Below, piece by piece: positions 24,791 to 33,398 of a stretch of DNA of 64,000 bases (within the stretch, counting starts at the first letter, position 1; each line of letters starts with the position of its first letter). The notes under the pieces were generated by a model. The model made no database searches and was not told the origin of the DNA. It saw nothing but the letters and a program-made list of their open reading frames with translations. The stretch is from positions 1 through 64,000 of the forward strand of contig NZ_BNBB01000023.1 in NCBI RefSeq assembly GCF_014654615.1, in the 5' to 3' direction. The translations under genes were made by a program, and so were the position numbers. Source of the stretch: Streptosporangium violaceochromogenes (GTDB taxonomy: Bacteria; Actinomycetota; Actinomycetes; Streptosporangiales; Streptosporangiaceae).

Positions 24791-25711
24791 ATGAAGCTCA
24801 GTCCCGCCGCTTCGGCCAAGATCACCGCTTATCGACCGAGACAAGCCCCGCCAGAGTGGGAGCAGGTAGCCGACCGGGTGCGAATGCTGGTGGCAGCCAG
24901 TGCTCACATGAGCCCCTACAACGTTGACCGGCTGCTGCACGTCACTGCCCGGCTGGCGATCTGGTGTCACCGCCAGGGCATGGGACATGATCCGGAGGTC
25001 TGGCTGCGGCACGAGACGATCGACGCGTTCGTCCTGGCCGGCTGCACAGATCTGGCTCCGCGCTCGGCCCAGACCTACCGAGCCTGGCTGCGTCGAATGC
25101 GCGCGACCCTGGCTTGGATCGAGCGTGGTGAACGCGTCCCGCCAGCGCTGAAAGCGCCTGCTGATCGTTCGGCTCCTTATAGTCCGACACACTTGGCCCG
25201 GTTGCGCTCGTGGGCGGAGAACCTGACCGGGCAGGCACGCAGTGACGCCTTGGCATTGATGGGGCTCGCCGCAGGGTGCGGCTTGGCTCCGGGTGAACTG
25301 GCGGCAATCCGCGGCGAGCATGTCCGCCCCATCGGTTCCGGCGCGGTCGTGGTCGACGCGTCGCACCTGGGCCGGTTGATCGTCGCACGAGCCACGTGGG
25401 AGCAGCATCTGGCCGAGGCCGCCGCCCTGGCAGGTGACCGGTATCTGTTTCGGCCCCGGCGTACCACTACTTACGCCAAGAACCTCATCAACTCGTGGAG
25501 CACCCGTCACAGACCGACCAGCGGCCTGCCGACACTGTCTGTCCGCAGGCTTCGCGCCAGCTGGATCGTGGAACTGCTCAGTGATCGCATCGATCCGGCC
25601 GTAGTAGCCGCCGCAGCCGGCCTCACCTCGCCCGCGCTGGCCCGCTATCAGCATTTCGTACCTCCCCTAGATGAGGAGACCGCTACCGCGCTGTTGCGCG
25701 GCCGCCCGTAA
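24791..25711 (+). CDS. Tyrosine-recombinase-like protein, active site degenerate
   Basis: A 306-residue protein with a SAM-like N-terminal domain (MSPYNVDRLLHVTARLAIWC, QTYRAWLRRMRATLAWIE) and a catalytic-fold C-terminus. The usual first arginine (GLRxGE) is replaced in GCGLAPGELAAIRGEHV. The HxxR motif appears as SVRRLRASWIVELL, and ALARYQHFVP supplies a possible nucleophile Tyr. With Arg-I and the box-II His missing, it is unlikely to be a normal recombinase and may be a DNA-binding partner of the transposase. Its TAA overlaps the transposase ATG by one base (TAATG). The start is uncertain, as no strong ribosome site was seen. Confidence 0.65.
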   Translation: MKLSPAASAKITAYRPRQAPPEWEQVADRVRMLVAASAHMSPYNVDRLLHVTARLAIWCHRQGMGHDPEVWLRHETIDAFVLAGCTDLAPRSAQTYRAWLRRMRATLAWIERGERVPPALKAPADRSAPYSPTHLARLRSWAENLTGQARSDALALMGLAAGCGLAPGELAAIRGEHVRPIGSGAVVVDASHLGRLIVARATWEQHLAEAAALAGDRYLFRPRRTTTYAKNLINSWSTRHRPTSGLPTLSVRRLRASWIVELLSDRIDPAVVAAAAGLTSPALARYQHFVPPLDEETATALLRGRP

Positions 25712-27480
25712 TGACCGCTCGGTCCTTTCGACGGCGCACCGCGCGGGTGGTCGAGTGCCGTCCGCGCCCGCTCACCGACACACCGCTGCAGGTACTGGAC
25801 GCCGCTGTCGGCCAAATGAGCCACCTGCTGGACCACAGCGGCGTCGTTGCCCTGATCGAGGCCGAGCTGGCTGGACGACCTGGCCCGCGAGGACTGCCAA
25901 TCCGCACCGTGCTGCTCGGGCTGCTGCTGTCCATCCACTACATCGGCAAGGCCACCCTCTGTGACGCTTGGCGGCTGGTCACTTTCAGCCTCACTCCTGC
26001 GGCTCAAGCCCGTTTGGGCCTGGAAGCGATCAATCCTGACGACCCATACGAGCGGCTCGCGAGTTCCCGACGCTTTTACCGAGCCTTCGACCGGATCACC
26101 AGCACGCTGGACCCCGCCCGCACCGATCGGCGCACCCGCTTGCCCCGGCACAAGGCCATCCAGCACGCCGTTGCTTGGGAGGACGATGATCCTGAGCACC
26201 GGCGTCTGCGTGACCTGCTGCAAACCATCGTTACGAACCTGATCCTCGCCCCCGTGGTCCAAGACAAAGGTCGCCGCTACTTCAAGTACTACCAAGGTCA
26301 CGTCGGCATCGACGCCACCGCCATGCCTACCTGGGCCAAACCACCTCGTGCCAACAGAGGTCTGGCCTCGACCGAGATCACCGCAGGCTGGCACCACAGC
26401 GCCGGCAATGACCGGCCCACCTTCGGCTACAGCGCCACCCTCGCTACCGCCACCCGAACCCGCACCACCCTGGGCACCTACCCGCAACTCGTGCTTGGCC
26501 TGGTCATCGACACCCCGCACAAACGCGTCGGCCAAAACGCGATCACCACTTTGCATGGCTTCGCGCCACTCGGCCTGCCCGTCGGCGCCCTCGCCGTCGA
26601 CCGCGCCTACACCGACCAGGCCACCGAGCACTTCGCTCGCCCAGCCCGCGCCCTCGGATATCACCTGGTACTCGACTACAAACAAGACCAGCGCGGTCTG
26701 CAGGGCAGCGCACACGGCGCCCTGCTCATCGACGGGAACCTCGCCTGCCCGCTGATGCCCATACCGCTGATCCACGCCACCGAAGGCCTGGACGACAAGA
26801 CCGTCCGCACTCCACCCGAGCAACTGAACGAGCTGATCGCAGCGCGCGAGCCCTACTGGCTCAAGCTCAAACAGAGCGCCGACGCCCAAGGACGCATACG
26901 ACTGCAATGCCCGGCCGCAGGCCCTTCCCCCTCGGTGACCTGCCCGCGCCTCAACCGCACCCGCCCTACCCCGCCCGCCTCTCCCGCGGCGGTGGATCTG
27001 ACCAACGCCCGCCAGCGCGCCGCCCACCTGGCCGCCAAACCCACGATCCAACTGCCCGACAACGAGAGAAAACGACTCCTTCCCCTGACGGAGCTGCCAC
27101 GCATCTGCCAGAAGTCGACCATCACGCTGCGCCCCGACGACCTCGGCATCAAAGACAAGCTCCGCCAGGACCGGCGCTACCTCACCCCCGCCTGGCAGGA
27201 CGCCTACAAGAGCATCCGAGCCAACACCGAAGGCGTCAACGGCAGGATCAAGGGCCACCACATCGATATCGGCGACCCGATGAACCGGCTCGCGCACGGC
27301 CGCGTGGCCCAAACGCTGCTGACCGCGCTCATGGTCTGCCTGGCCAACCAGCACATCCTGCTCAGCTGGCGGCAAACCCACGACCACACCGAGCAGCCCG
27401 CGCCTCAGGACACGCCCACGCCTGACGAGCACGACCCCGCCCCGCCCAAGGCAGACAGCAGACCACCACCACGCGAGTGA
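25711..27480 (+). CDS. DDE transposase-like protein (IS1182/IS4-type)
   Basis: A 589-residue transposase-like protein. DDE candidates are HVGIDATAMPTWA, ALAVDRAYTDQAT and SIRANTEGVNGRIKGHHIDI. The N-terminal part (LPIRTVLLGLLLSIHYIGKA, RRFYRAFDRITSTL) resembles the helical N-terminus of large IS4/IS1182-type transposases. The C-terminal 30 residues are proline-rich. It is translationally coupled to the recombinase-like gene. I could not find matching terminal inverted repeats around the set, so it may be domesticated or an unusual element rather than a simple IS. Confidence 0.75.
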   Translation: MTARSFRRRTARVVECRPRPLTDTPLQVLDAAVGQMSHLLDHSGVVALIEAELAGRPGPRGLPIRTVLLGLLLSIHYIGKATLCDAWRLVTFSLTPAAQARLGLEAINPDDPYERLASSRRFYRAFDRITSTLDPARTDRRTRLPRHKAIQHAVAWEDDDPEHRRLRDLLQTIVTNLILAPVVQDKGRRYFKYYQGHVGIDATAMPTWAKPPRANRGLASTEITAGWHHSAGNDRPTFGYSATLATATRTRTTLGTYPQLVLGLVIDTPHKRVGQNAITTLHGFAPLGLPVGALAVDRAYTDQATEHFARPARALGYHLVLDYKQDQRGLQGSAHGALLIDGNLACPLMPIPLIHATEGLDDKTVRTPPEQLNELIAAREPYWLKLKQSADAQGRIRLQCPAAGPSPSVTCPRLNRTRPTPPASPAAVDLTNARQRAAHLAAKPTIQLPDNERKRLLPLTELPRICQKSTITLRPDDLGIKDKLRQDRRYLTPAWQDAYKSIRANTEGVNGRIKGHHIDIGDPMNRLAHGRVAQTLLTALMVCLANQHILLSWRQTHDHTEQPAPQDTPTPDEHDPAPPKADSRPPPRE

Positions 27481-27652
27481 TCCGCCCCGCCACCAACCGC
27501 ACCACATCACGACGACCGCTGGGTTTCGCACGCCCACCGGCCGGTCCCACACGCGCTCACAGCGATCCACAACCACCAGCGCCCTCCGCCAGGGCCACCG
27601 CACGAGCCGAAATCAGCCCACCCAGCGGCCACAGAGCCTCGGAAACGAGGAA

Positions 27653-27682
27653 ATCCCGCCCGATCAAGCGATCGGACGGGAT
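27653..27682 (-). terminator. Hairpin downstream of tRNA-Ala
   Basis: ATCCCGCCCGATC (27653-27665) pairs with GATCGGACGGGAT (27670-27682) with one mismatch and an AAGC loop. On the minus strand it comes about 42 bp after the tRNA 3' end and is followed by TTTCC, so it probably ends the tRNA transcript. Confidence 0.65.
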
Positions 27683-27723
27683 CTCGTCAACCGTTCCTGA
27701 GCTAACTCAAGAACAGCTCGTGG

Positions 27724-27797
27724 TGGAGATGAGGGGATTCGAACCCCTGACCCCTTCGATGCGAACGAAGTGCGCTACCGGACTGCGCTACATCCCC
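27724..27797 (-). tRNA. tRNA-Ala (anticodon CGC)
   Basis: The minus strand folds as a full cloverleaf. The acceptor GGGGATG pairs with CATCTCC and includes the G3:U70 wobble that identifies alanine tRNA. The anticodon arm is CTTCG-TTCGCAT-CGAAG with CGC at positions 34-36, and the T-arm is GGGGTTCGAATCCCC. The discriminator is A and no CCA is encoded. The 3' end points towards the mobile-gene-rich block on the left. Confidence 0.95.
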
Positions 27798-27976
27798 AAG
27801 ACGCCCCCTAGGTTAGCAAACTTCCGGAGCCGCTCGTGCCATCCAAGAACGTTTGGGCGAAGCCGCGCCGGGAGGGGAGAAGACCGCGGGCGGGGCGTGA
27901 ACAGGAGCGGGACGGGGTGGCCCGGGACGGCCCCGAGGGGCAACCGGCGGGCCGCCGTCGGACGCTCCTACGGGTG

Positions 27977-28708
27977 TCAGTCGCCGACCGCGCGGCGGGG
28001 TGGGGCGGCGTACTGGTCGAAGAGCTCGTCACGGTGCACGGACAGGTCGATGACCTGCGCCGCCGGACGCCGGGTCCGCTCCTCGGCCCTGCGGCGGGCG
28101 CGTCGCAGGCGCTCGGCGCGCGCCTGGGCGACGACCCTGCGGCGCTCGGTGTCGACACGGACGGAGGTCCGCAGGATCGCCAGGTAGAGACCCAGCAGAA
28201 CCACCGAGGGCGTCACACCCCACCAGGGGATCGCCTGGAGGGCGGCCGTCACCGCGGAGGTGAGGAGGAGCAGAACGCACCACAGGGTCAGCCGGCGGCG
28301 CTTGGCCATCCGCAGCGCACGCCGGCGTCCCGCACCGGGACGACGCCCGGCCGAAGCCCGTCTCGGCCGGATCTCGGCCGCGCCGTCGGTGTCGGCCTCG
28401 GCCCCGGCGCCGGAGGGCAGCCGGGCGGAGACCCGGGGGGGCGGAGGGGCCGGGGACGGCAGCACGGAGGGTGACGAGGCCGCAGGCGACGCCCCGCCGG
28501 ACGAGGAGGCGCGCGAGGGGGACGAGCCTGGCACGGGGACGGGCATCTCCTCTCCCGGCCCGTGCTCCACCGTTCGCTCGTCCGCGGCGTACGGCTCGGC
28601 ACCCTCGTAAAACTCGACGGCGGTGCCCCTGTCACGGCGCAACCACATGGGAACGAGCACGCACAGCCACATGAGGACAATGGCCAGGTACAGAAGAACA
28701 CTGCTCAC
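27977..28708 (-). CDS. sepX: SepX/GlpR-like divisome membrane protein
   Basis: A 243-residue membrane protein with a short N-terminal helix (SSVLLYLAIVLMWLCVLVPM), a long Pro/Ser/Ala-rich disordered middle, and a second hydrophobic pair (LTLWCVLLLLTSAVTAA, WWGVTPSVVLLGLYLAIL). A basic tail ends in HRDELFDQYAAPPRRAVGD. This layout, next to a gephyrin-like Glp gene, matches the protein called SepX in Streptomyces and GlpR in Corynebacterium, the membrane receptor of Glp at the division site. GTG 28708 follows GGAGG by 5 bp; longer frames lack a ribosome site. The context is strong, but sequence-level identity was not checked. Confidence 0.75.
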   Translation of the reverse strand: MSSVLLYLAIVLMWLCVLVPMWLRRDRGTAVEFYEGAEPYAADERTVEHGPGEEMPVPVPGSSPSRASSSGGASPAASSPSVLPSPAPPPPRVSARLPSGAGAEADTDGAAEIRPRRASAGRRPGAGRRRALRMAKRRRLTLWCVLLLLTSAVTAALQAIPWWGVTPSVVLLGLYLAILRTSVRVDTERRRVVAQARAERLRRARRRAEERTRRPAAQVIDLSVHRDELFDQYAAPPRRAVGD

Positions 28709-28832
28709 GGCCACCTCCGGGCAGCATGGAAACGCCTGGGGTCTCTTGGCGTCTTCCATGTGCTCACGTCACGCACAGTAAGGCCGCGTGTCACTATTTG
28801 ACGAGTATTCAATGCGGTGTGTCGCGAGATCC

Positions 28833-29489
28833 TCAAACCTCTTCATGGGGAGGGCCACCATGGGCGGCCCCCTCGCGAGCCCTCCGCCACCGCACCAGCA
28901 AACCCCTCGGTGCGTCTTCGACCGTGAGCGCGTAACAAATGTGGTCGCGCCAAGCACCGTCGATGTGCAGATGCCGCCGTCGGATGCCTTCTTCCCGAAA
29001 GCCAAGCTTTTCAACCACCCGGCGACTCGCGTGATTTTCCGGGCGAATATTCGCCTCGACGCGGTGGAGGCCGGTGGTGAAGAAGCAGTGGTCGACCGCC
29101 ATGGCCACGGCAGTGGGGATGATGCCCCGGCCGGCCAGGGCACCGTCCACCCAGTAGCCAACCTGGGCCGACCTGGCCGAGCCCCAGACGATGGCGCCGA
29201 TGGTGAGCTGTCCGGCGAAGGCGCCCTCGTAGGTGACGACCCAGGGCAGGGCGAGCCCCTGCCTGGCCTCGCGGCGCAGCGTGCCGGTCATCGAGACGTA
29301 GGGGCCGAGGCCGGTCCGAAACAGCGGAGTCTCGGGATTGCTCGGCTCCCAGGGACGCAGCCAGGCGGCGTTGCGCAGCCGCGTCTCACGCCAGACGCGC
29401 ACATCCCGAAGGCGTAGCGGCCGAAGCCCCACCGGGCCTTCCGTCAGGGTCACCGGCCAGCCACGAAGTCGATCCACGGTTTCCATCAT
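28833..29489 (-). CDS. RimJ/RimL-like GNAT acetyltransferase
   Basis: A 218-residue GNAT-fold N-acetyltransferase. The N-terminus (VGLRPLRLRDVRVWRETRLR) and core (FAGQLTIGAIVWG, VGYWVDGALAGRGIIPTAVA, LHRVEANIRPENHASRRVVE, LGFREEGIRRRHLHIDGAWR) follow the RimJ pattern, with the acetyl-CoA loop at AGRGI. It probably acetylates the N-terminus of a ribosomal or other protein. It is a constant member of the sepX-mogA-moaC-glp-galU order in actinobacteria. Confidence 0.9.
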   Translation of the reverse strand: MMETVDRLRGWPVTLTEGPVGLRPLRLRDVRVWRETRLRNAAWLRPWEPSNPETPLFRTGLGPYVSMTGTLRREARQGLALPWVVTYEGAFAGQLTIGAIVWGSARSAQVGYWVDGALAGRGIIPTAVAMAVDHCFFTTGLHRVEANIRPENHASRRVVEKLGFREEGIRRRHLHIDGAWRDHICYALTVEDAPRGLLVRWRRAREGAAHGGPPHEEV

Positions 29490-29568
29490 CCCCCCAAGGC
29501 GCGGCGGGGTGCCACGGCGGACCGGGGCCGGCCGGCGGGGCCGATCGGTGGAGGGGGCGGCGGGGTGG

Positions 29569-30042
29569 TCAGCGGGGGTGGTCTCCGCCGCGGATCTGGT
29601 CCACCGCGTGCCGCAGGACGGGTGCCAGGACGGCCATCCCGTCGCGGACCCCGCCCGAGGAGCCCGGAAGGTTGACGATCAGCGTGCGCGCGGCCTGCCC
29701 GGCCAGGCCGCGGGACAGGACCGAGGTGGGAACCCTGTCGCGGTTCGCCTGGCGGATGGCCTCGGCGATGCCGGGGATCTCCCTGTCGAGCACCCGCGCG
29801 GTCATCTCCGGGGTGAGGTCGGCGGGGGTCAGGCCGGTGCCGCCGGTGGTGACGATCACGTCGTAGCCCTCGGCGACGCCGGACCGCAGCGCGGCCTCGA
29901 CCGGCTCACCGTCGGGGACCACCCTCGGGCCGTCCACGTCGCACCCGGCCTCCACGAGAAGCTCGGCGAGCAACTTACCGGACTTATCCTCATATATCCC
30001 GGCGGAGGCCCGAAGGGACGCCGTGATCACCAGAGCTCTCAT
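29569..30042 (-). CDS. mogA: Molybdopterin adenylyltransferase-like MogA/MoaB
   Basis: A 157-residue MogA/MoaB-fold protein, full length for the family. It has the binding loop IVTTGGTGLTPADLTPE, an early ITASLRASAGIYED and NLPGSSGGVRDGM. These proteins adenylylate molybdopterin before molybdenum insertion, or are inactive relatives. It lies 31 bp after moaC in the same direction, within one operon with moaC and glp/moeA. Confidence 0.9.
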   Translation of the reverse strand: MRALVITASLRASAGIYEDKSGKLLAELLVEAGCDVDGPRVVPDGEPVEAALRSGVAEGYDVIVTTGGTGLTPADLTPEMTARVLDREIPGIAEAIRQANRDRVPTSVLSRGLAGQAARTLIVNLPGSSGGVRDGMAVLAPVLRHAVDQIRGGDHPR

Positions 30043-30073
30043 CCCGCCATCCTCCCAAGCCCGGCCGCCCGCC

Positions 30074-30544
30074 CTACGGCCTCCTCCAGACCCCGGTCCT
30101 GCCGCCGGTCTTCTCCTCCACCCGGACGCCCGTGACGACCGCCGCCGGGTCCACCGCCTTCACCATGTCGACCAGCGCGAGCGCCGCGACCGAGACGGCG
30201 GTCAGCGCCTCCATCTCCACCCCGGTCCGGTCGGCGGTCTTGACCCTGGCCGCGATCTCCACCCCGTCGTCGGCCACGGTCAGGTCGACCTTCACACCGT
30301 GCAGCGCGATCGGGTGACACAGCGGAATCAGGTCGGGGGTGCGCTTGGCCCCCATGATTCCGGCGATCCGCGCGGTGCCGAGCGCGTCCCCCTTGGGGAT
30401 CTCCCCCGACCTCAGCAGGGCCACGGCCTCGGCGGACAGCAGCACCTTCCCGGTGGCGCTCGCCGTACGGACGGAGACCTCCTTGGCCGAGACGTCCACC
30501 ATGCGGGCCGCGCCGGTCTCGTCGATGTGCGTGAATCCACTCAT
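30074..30544 (-). CDS. moaC: Cyclic pyranopterin monophosphate synthase MoaC
   Basis: A 156-residue enzyme that converts the GTP-derived 3',8-cyclo compound to cyclic pyranopterin monophosphate in molybdenum cofactor synthesis. Family signatures are present: TARIAGIMGAKRTPDLIPLC with the following HPI, RTGVEMEALTAVSVAALALV, and EEKTGGRTG at the C-terminus. ATG 30544 gives the standard start MSGFTHIDETGAARMVDVS. A longer frame to 30616 has no family support. Confidence 0.95.
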   Translation of the reverse strand: MSGFTHIDETGAARMVDVSAKEVSVRTASATGKVLLSAEAVALLRSGEIPKGDALGTARIAGIMGAKRTPDLIPLCHPIALHGVKVDLTVADDGVEIAARVKTADRTGVEMEALTAVSVAALALVDMVKAVDPAAVVTGVRVEEKTGGRTGVWRRP

Positions 30545-30612
30545 CCCAACCCCATTCTCCAAGGTCACCGGGTCTTCGGGCTCTCGGGGGCCGGCCGCCC
30601 CGGCGGCCCGCC

Positions 30613-31845
30613 TCACAGAGGGATGACCTCCACGACCGCTCCCCGAGGCACCTCGGTGACGTCCTCGGGGATCACCACCAGGGCGTTCGCGGAGGCCAGG
30701 GCCGCGAGCTGGTGCGACCCCTGCCGGGACACCGGCGTGACCGAGCCGTCGGCGGCCAGCACCCCGCGCAGGTAGGACCGCTTGCCCCGCGGGGAGCGGA
30801 GCGGAACGGCGGCCACGGCCCGCACGGTGGGGGTGGGCCCGGAGGACAGCCCCCTCATCTTCCGCAGCGCGGGCCGGACGAACACCATGAACGACACGAA
30901 GGACGACACCGGGTTGCCCGGCAGGGCGAAAACCGGGATCTGGTCCTCGCCCACCACGCCGAAGCCCTGGGGCATGCCCGGCTGCATGGCGACGCGGTCG
31001 AAACGGACCGTGCCGAGGGGCGCGAGCGCCTCCTTGACCGGTTCGTAGGCCCCCATCGAGACCCCGCCGCTGGTGATCACGGCGTCGGCCCGCAGAAGCT
31101 GCGCGTCGAGCTGGTCCAGGAAGCCGGCGGCGTCGTCGGCCACGATCCCGGCCCGGTATCCCTCACCGCCCGCCTCGTGAACGGCCGCGATGAGGGTGTA
31201 GCTGTTGGACTCCCAGATCTGGCCCGGGGCCAGGGGCGTGCCGGGCTCTGCCAGTTCGGCCCCGGTGGAGATCACCACCACGCGGGGGCGGGGCCGTACC
31301 GGTACCCGGCGCCTGCCGGCCCCCGCCAGGATGCCGAGCTGCGCGGGGCCGATCGGGGTGCCGGCGGTCAGCACGACGTCGCCGGCGCGAACGTCCTCGC
31401 CCGCCTCGCGGATCGCGTTTCCCGGGGAGACCGGGCGTCCGACGACGACCTGGCCGGTGCCCCCGTCGGTCCACTCGACCGGGATCACCGCGTCGGCGCC
31501 CGCGGGCACCGGGGCACCGGTCATGATCCGCACCGCCGTACCGGGGGAGACCACGACGGACCCGTCGTCGCCGGCCGCGACGTCGCCGGTCACCGGCAGC
31601 GTCACCGGAGCCCGCGCGACGTCCTCGGCCCGTACGGCGTAGCCGTCCATGGCGGCGTTGGCGAACGGCGGCAGCGGGACGGGCGAGGCGACGTCCTCGG
31701 CGAGGGTGGTGCCCAGCGCCCGCTCCAGCTCGACCTCCAGGGGGGCCAGCAGGCGCACGGTGTTCAGGATGTCGGCGAGGTGCTCGTCGACCGATCTCAC
31801 CGGCCCCGGTGTGCCCGGGGTCTCCGGGGTGTTCACAGAGCTCAT
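30613..31845 (-). CDS. glp: Gephyrin-like Glp / MoeA-family protein
   Basis: A 410-residue MoeA/gephyrin-fold protein with domain I (PPFANAAMDGYAVRAED), domain III (ISTGAELAEPGTPLAPGQIW, ITSGGVSMGAYEPVKEALA) and a C-terminal domain IV (LRSPRGKRSYLRGVL). In enzymatic MoeA the loop is usually GGVSxGxxD; here it is GAYEPVK. This form, with the neighbouring sepX/glpR-like gene, suggests the actinobacterial cell-division paralogue Glp rather than, or in addition to, a molybdenum insertase. The stop overlaps the galU ATG by 4 bp. Confidence 0.85.
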   Translation of the reverse strand: MSSVNTPETPGTPGPVRSVDEHLADILNTVRLLAPLEVELERALGTTLAEDVASPVPLPPFANAAMDGYAVRAEDVARAPVTLPVTGDVAAGDDGSVVVSPGTAVRIMTGAPVPAGADAVIPVEWTDGGTGQVVVGRPVSPGNAIREAGEDVRAGDVVLTAGTPIGPAQLGILAGAGRRRVPVRPRPRVVVISTGAELAEPGTPLAPGQIWESNSYTLIAAVHEAGGEGYRAGIVADDAAGFLDQLDAQLLRADAVITSGGVSMGAYEPVKEALAPLGTVRFDRVAMQPGMPQGFGVVGEDQIPVFALPGNPVSSFVSFMVFVRPALRKMRGLSSGPTPTVRAVAAVPLRSPRGKRSYLRGVLAADGSVTPVSRQGSHQLAALASANALVVIPEDVTEVPRGAVVEVIPL

Positions 31846-32741
31846 CGGGACGCCAGGAACTCTCTCAGCCAGGGCAGGAACTCCGGTGCCAGGTCGGAGC
31901 GGTCGGCGGCGAACTGGACCACCGTGCGGAGGTAGTCGAGCTTGTTGCCCGTGTCGTAGCGACGGCCGCGGAAGAGCACGCCGTGGACCGGTCCACCCTC
32001 CCCGGAACCGCGGCCGGCCAGGGTGCGCAGGGCGTCGGTGAGCTGGATCTCGTTCCCCCTGCCGGGCGGGGTGTTCTCCAGGACCTCGAACACGGCCGGG
32101 TCGATCACGTAGCGGCCGATGACCGCCCAGTTGGAGGGGGCCTCGGCCGCCGGGGGCTTCTCCACCAGATCGGTCACCCGCACCACGTCGCCCTCGGCGG
32201 TGGGCTCGATGGCGGCGCAGCCGTACAGGGAGACCTGCTCCTTGGGAACCTCCATCAGCGCGACGACGCTGCCGCCGTGGGCGCGGCGGACCTCGATCAT
32301 GCGCTTGAGCAGTTCGTCACGGGGGTCGATGAGGTCGTCGCCGAGCAGGCAGGCGAACGGGTGGTCGCCCACGTGCTGCCTGGCGCACAGGACGGCGTGC
32401 CCCAGGCCGCGCGGCTCGCCCTGCCGCACGTAGTGAAGGGTGGCGAGGTCGGCGGGCTCGCGCACCTGGGAGAGCCGCTCGTCGTCGCCCTTGGCCTCCA
32501 GGAGCTCCTCCAGCTCGATGGCCCGATCGAAGTGATCCTCGATCGAGCGCTTACTCCTGCCGGTGACCATGAGCACGTCGAGCAGCCCGGCGGAGACGGC
32601 CTCCTCGACGACATACTGGATCGCGGGCTTGTCGACGATGGGCAGCATCTCCTTGGGAGTCGCCTTGGTCGCCGGGAGAAAGCGGGTGCCCAGTCCCGCG
32701 GCAGGAACGACGGCTTTGGTCACGAGATCGAAGTCGGCCAT
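31842..32741 (-). CDS. galU: UTP-glucose-1-phosphate uridylyltransferase GalU
   Basis: A 299-residue nucleotidyltransferase making UDP-glucose for envelope and trehalose synthesis. It has the nucleotide-binding AVVPAAGLGTRFLPATKATP, KEMLPIVDKPAIQYVVEEA, GLGHAVLCAR, LLGDDLI and VEKPP. Length is normal. ATG 32741 lies only 23 bp from the GTG of the divergent gene at 32765, so the two promoters must overlap each other or the coding ends. Confidence 0.95.
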   Translation of the reverse strand: MADFDLVTKAVVPAAGLGTRFLPATKATPKEMLPIVDKPAIQYVVEEAVSAGLLDVLMVTGRSKRSIEDHFDRAIELEELLEAKGDDERLSQVREPADLATLHYVRQGEPRGLGHAVLCARQHVGDHPFACLLGDDLIDPRDELLKRMIEVRRAHGGSVVALMEVPKEQVSLYGCAAIEPTAEGDVVRVTDLVEKPPAAEAPSNWAVIGRYVIDPAVFEVLENTPPGRGNEIQLTDALRTLAGRGSGEGGPVHGVLFRGRRYDTGNKLDYLRTVVQFAADRSDLAPEFLPWLREFLASR

Positions 32742-32764
32742 ATCAAAACCATAGTGGAGGGGTT

Positions 32765-33349
32765 GTGGACAAGCTGAGGCTGCGGTCGGCTGTCGAGGCC
32801 GCGCGGGCCTCGATGCCGGAGGAGGAGCGGCACGCGGCCTCCGTCAGGACGCGGGAGAACCTGCTGGAGCAGCCGTGGGTCCAGATGGCGGGGCTCGTCG
32901 CGTGCTACTGGTCCGCCGGGACGGAGCCCGCGACGCACGGGCTCGTCTTCGCGCTGTGGAAGCACGGCGCGACGGTGATCCTGCCCGTGCTGCGCGACGA
33001 CGACGATCTCGACTGGGCGGTGTACGACGGGCCGGACACCCTCGCGCCCGGCCGTTTCGGAATCATGGAGCCGGTGGACACGCGGCGCGGCGTCGACACC
33101 GTCAGGACGGCCTCGCTGGTGATCGTGCCCGCGCTGGCCGTCGACCGGTCCACCGGGATCCGGCTCGGCCGGGGCGGCGGCTCCTACGACCGGGCGCTGG
33201 CGAGGGTCGGCCCGAACGTGCCGACCGTCGCGCTCCTGCACGACGGCGAACTGCTGGAGGGGGTTCCCGCCGAGCCTCACGACGTGCCGGTCCGCTACGT
33301 GGCGCAGCCGGGCGGGATCACCAGGGTGGTCGCGGGGCGTGTCCAATGA
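32765..33349 (+). CDS. 5-formyltetrahydrofolate cyclo-ligase
   Basis: A 194-residue MTHFS-family enzyme that converts 5-formyl-THF with ATP to 5,10-methenyl-THF. It has the conserved C-terminal motif IRLGRGGGSYDRALA, VIVPALAVD and an N-terminal KLRLRSAVEAAR. The start is GTG, preceded by GGAGGGG at about 5 bp. It is divergent from galU. Confidence 0.93.
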   Translation: MDKLRLRSAVEAARASMPEEERHAASVRTRENLLEQPWVQMAGLVACYWSAGTEPATHGLVFALWKHGATVILPVLRDDDDLDWAVYDGPDTLAPGRFGIMEPVDTRRGVDTVRTASLVIVPALAVDRSTGIRLGRGGGSYDRALARVGPNVPTVALLHDGELLEGVPAEPHDVPVRYVAQPGGITRVVAGRVQ

Positions 33350-33398
33350 GGTAGTCCAATACGACACAATGGTCCCGGAAGTATAGGGAGGGGGCCAG

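Noticed and set aside
9701..27480. Integrative conjugative element
   Set aside because: No relaxase, FtsK/TraB-type translocase or type IV secretion gene is recognisable, so transfer functions cannot be claimed.
25648..27603. 651-codon minus-strand frame opposite the DDE transposase
   Set aside because: Low-complexity Gly/Val/Ala translation with no family features, antisense to a coherent transposase-like gene.
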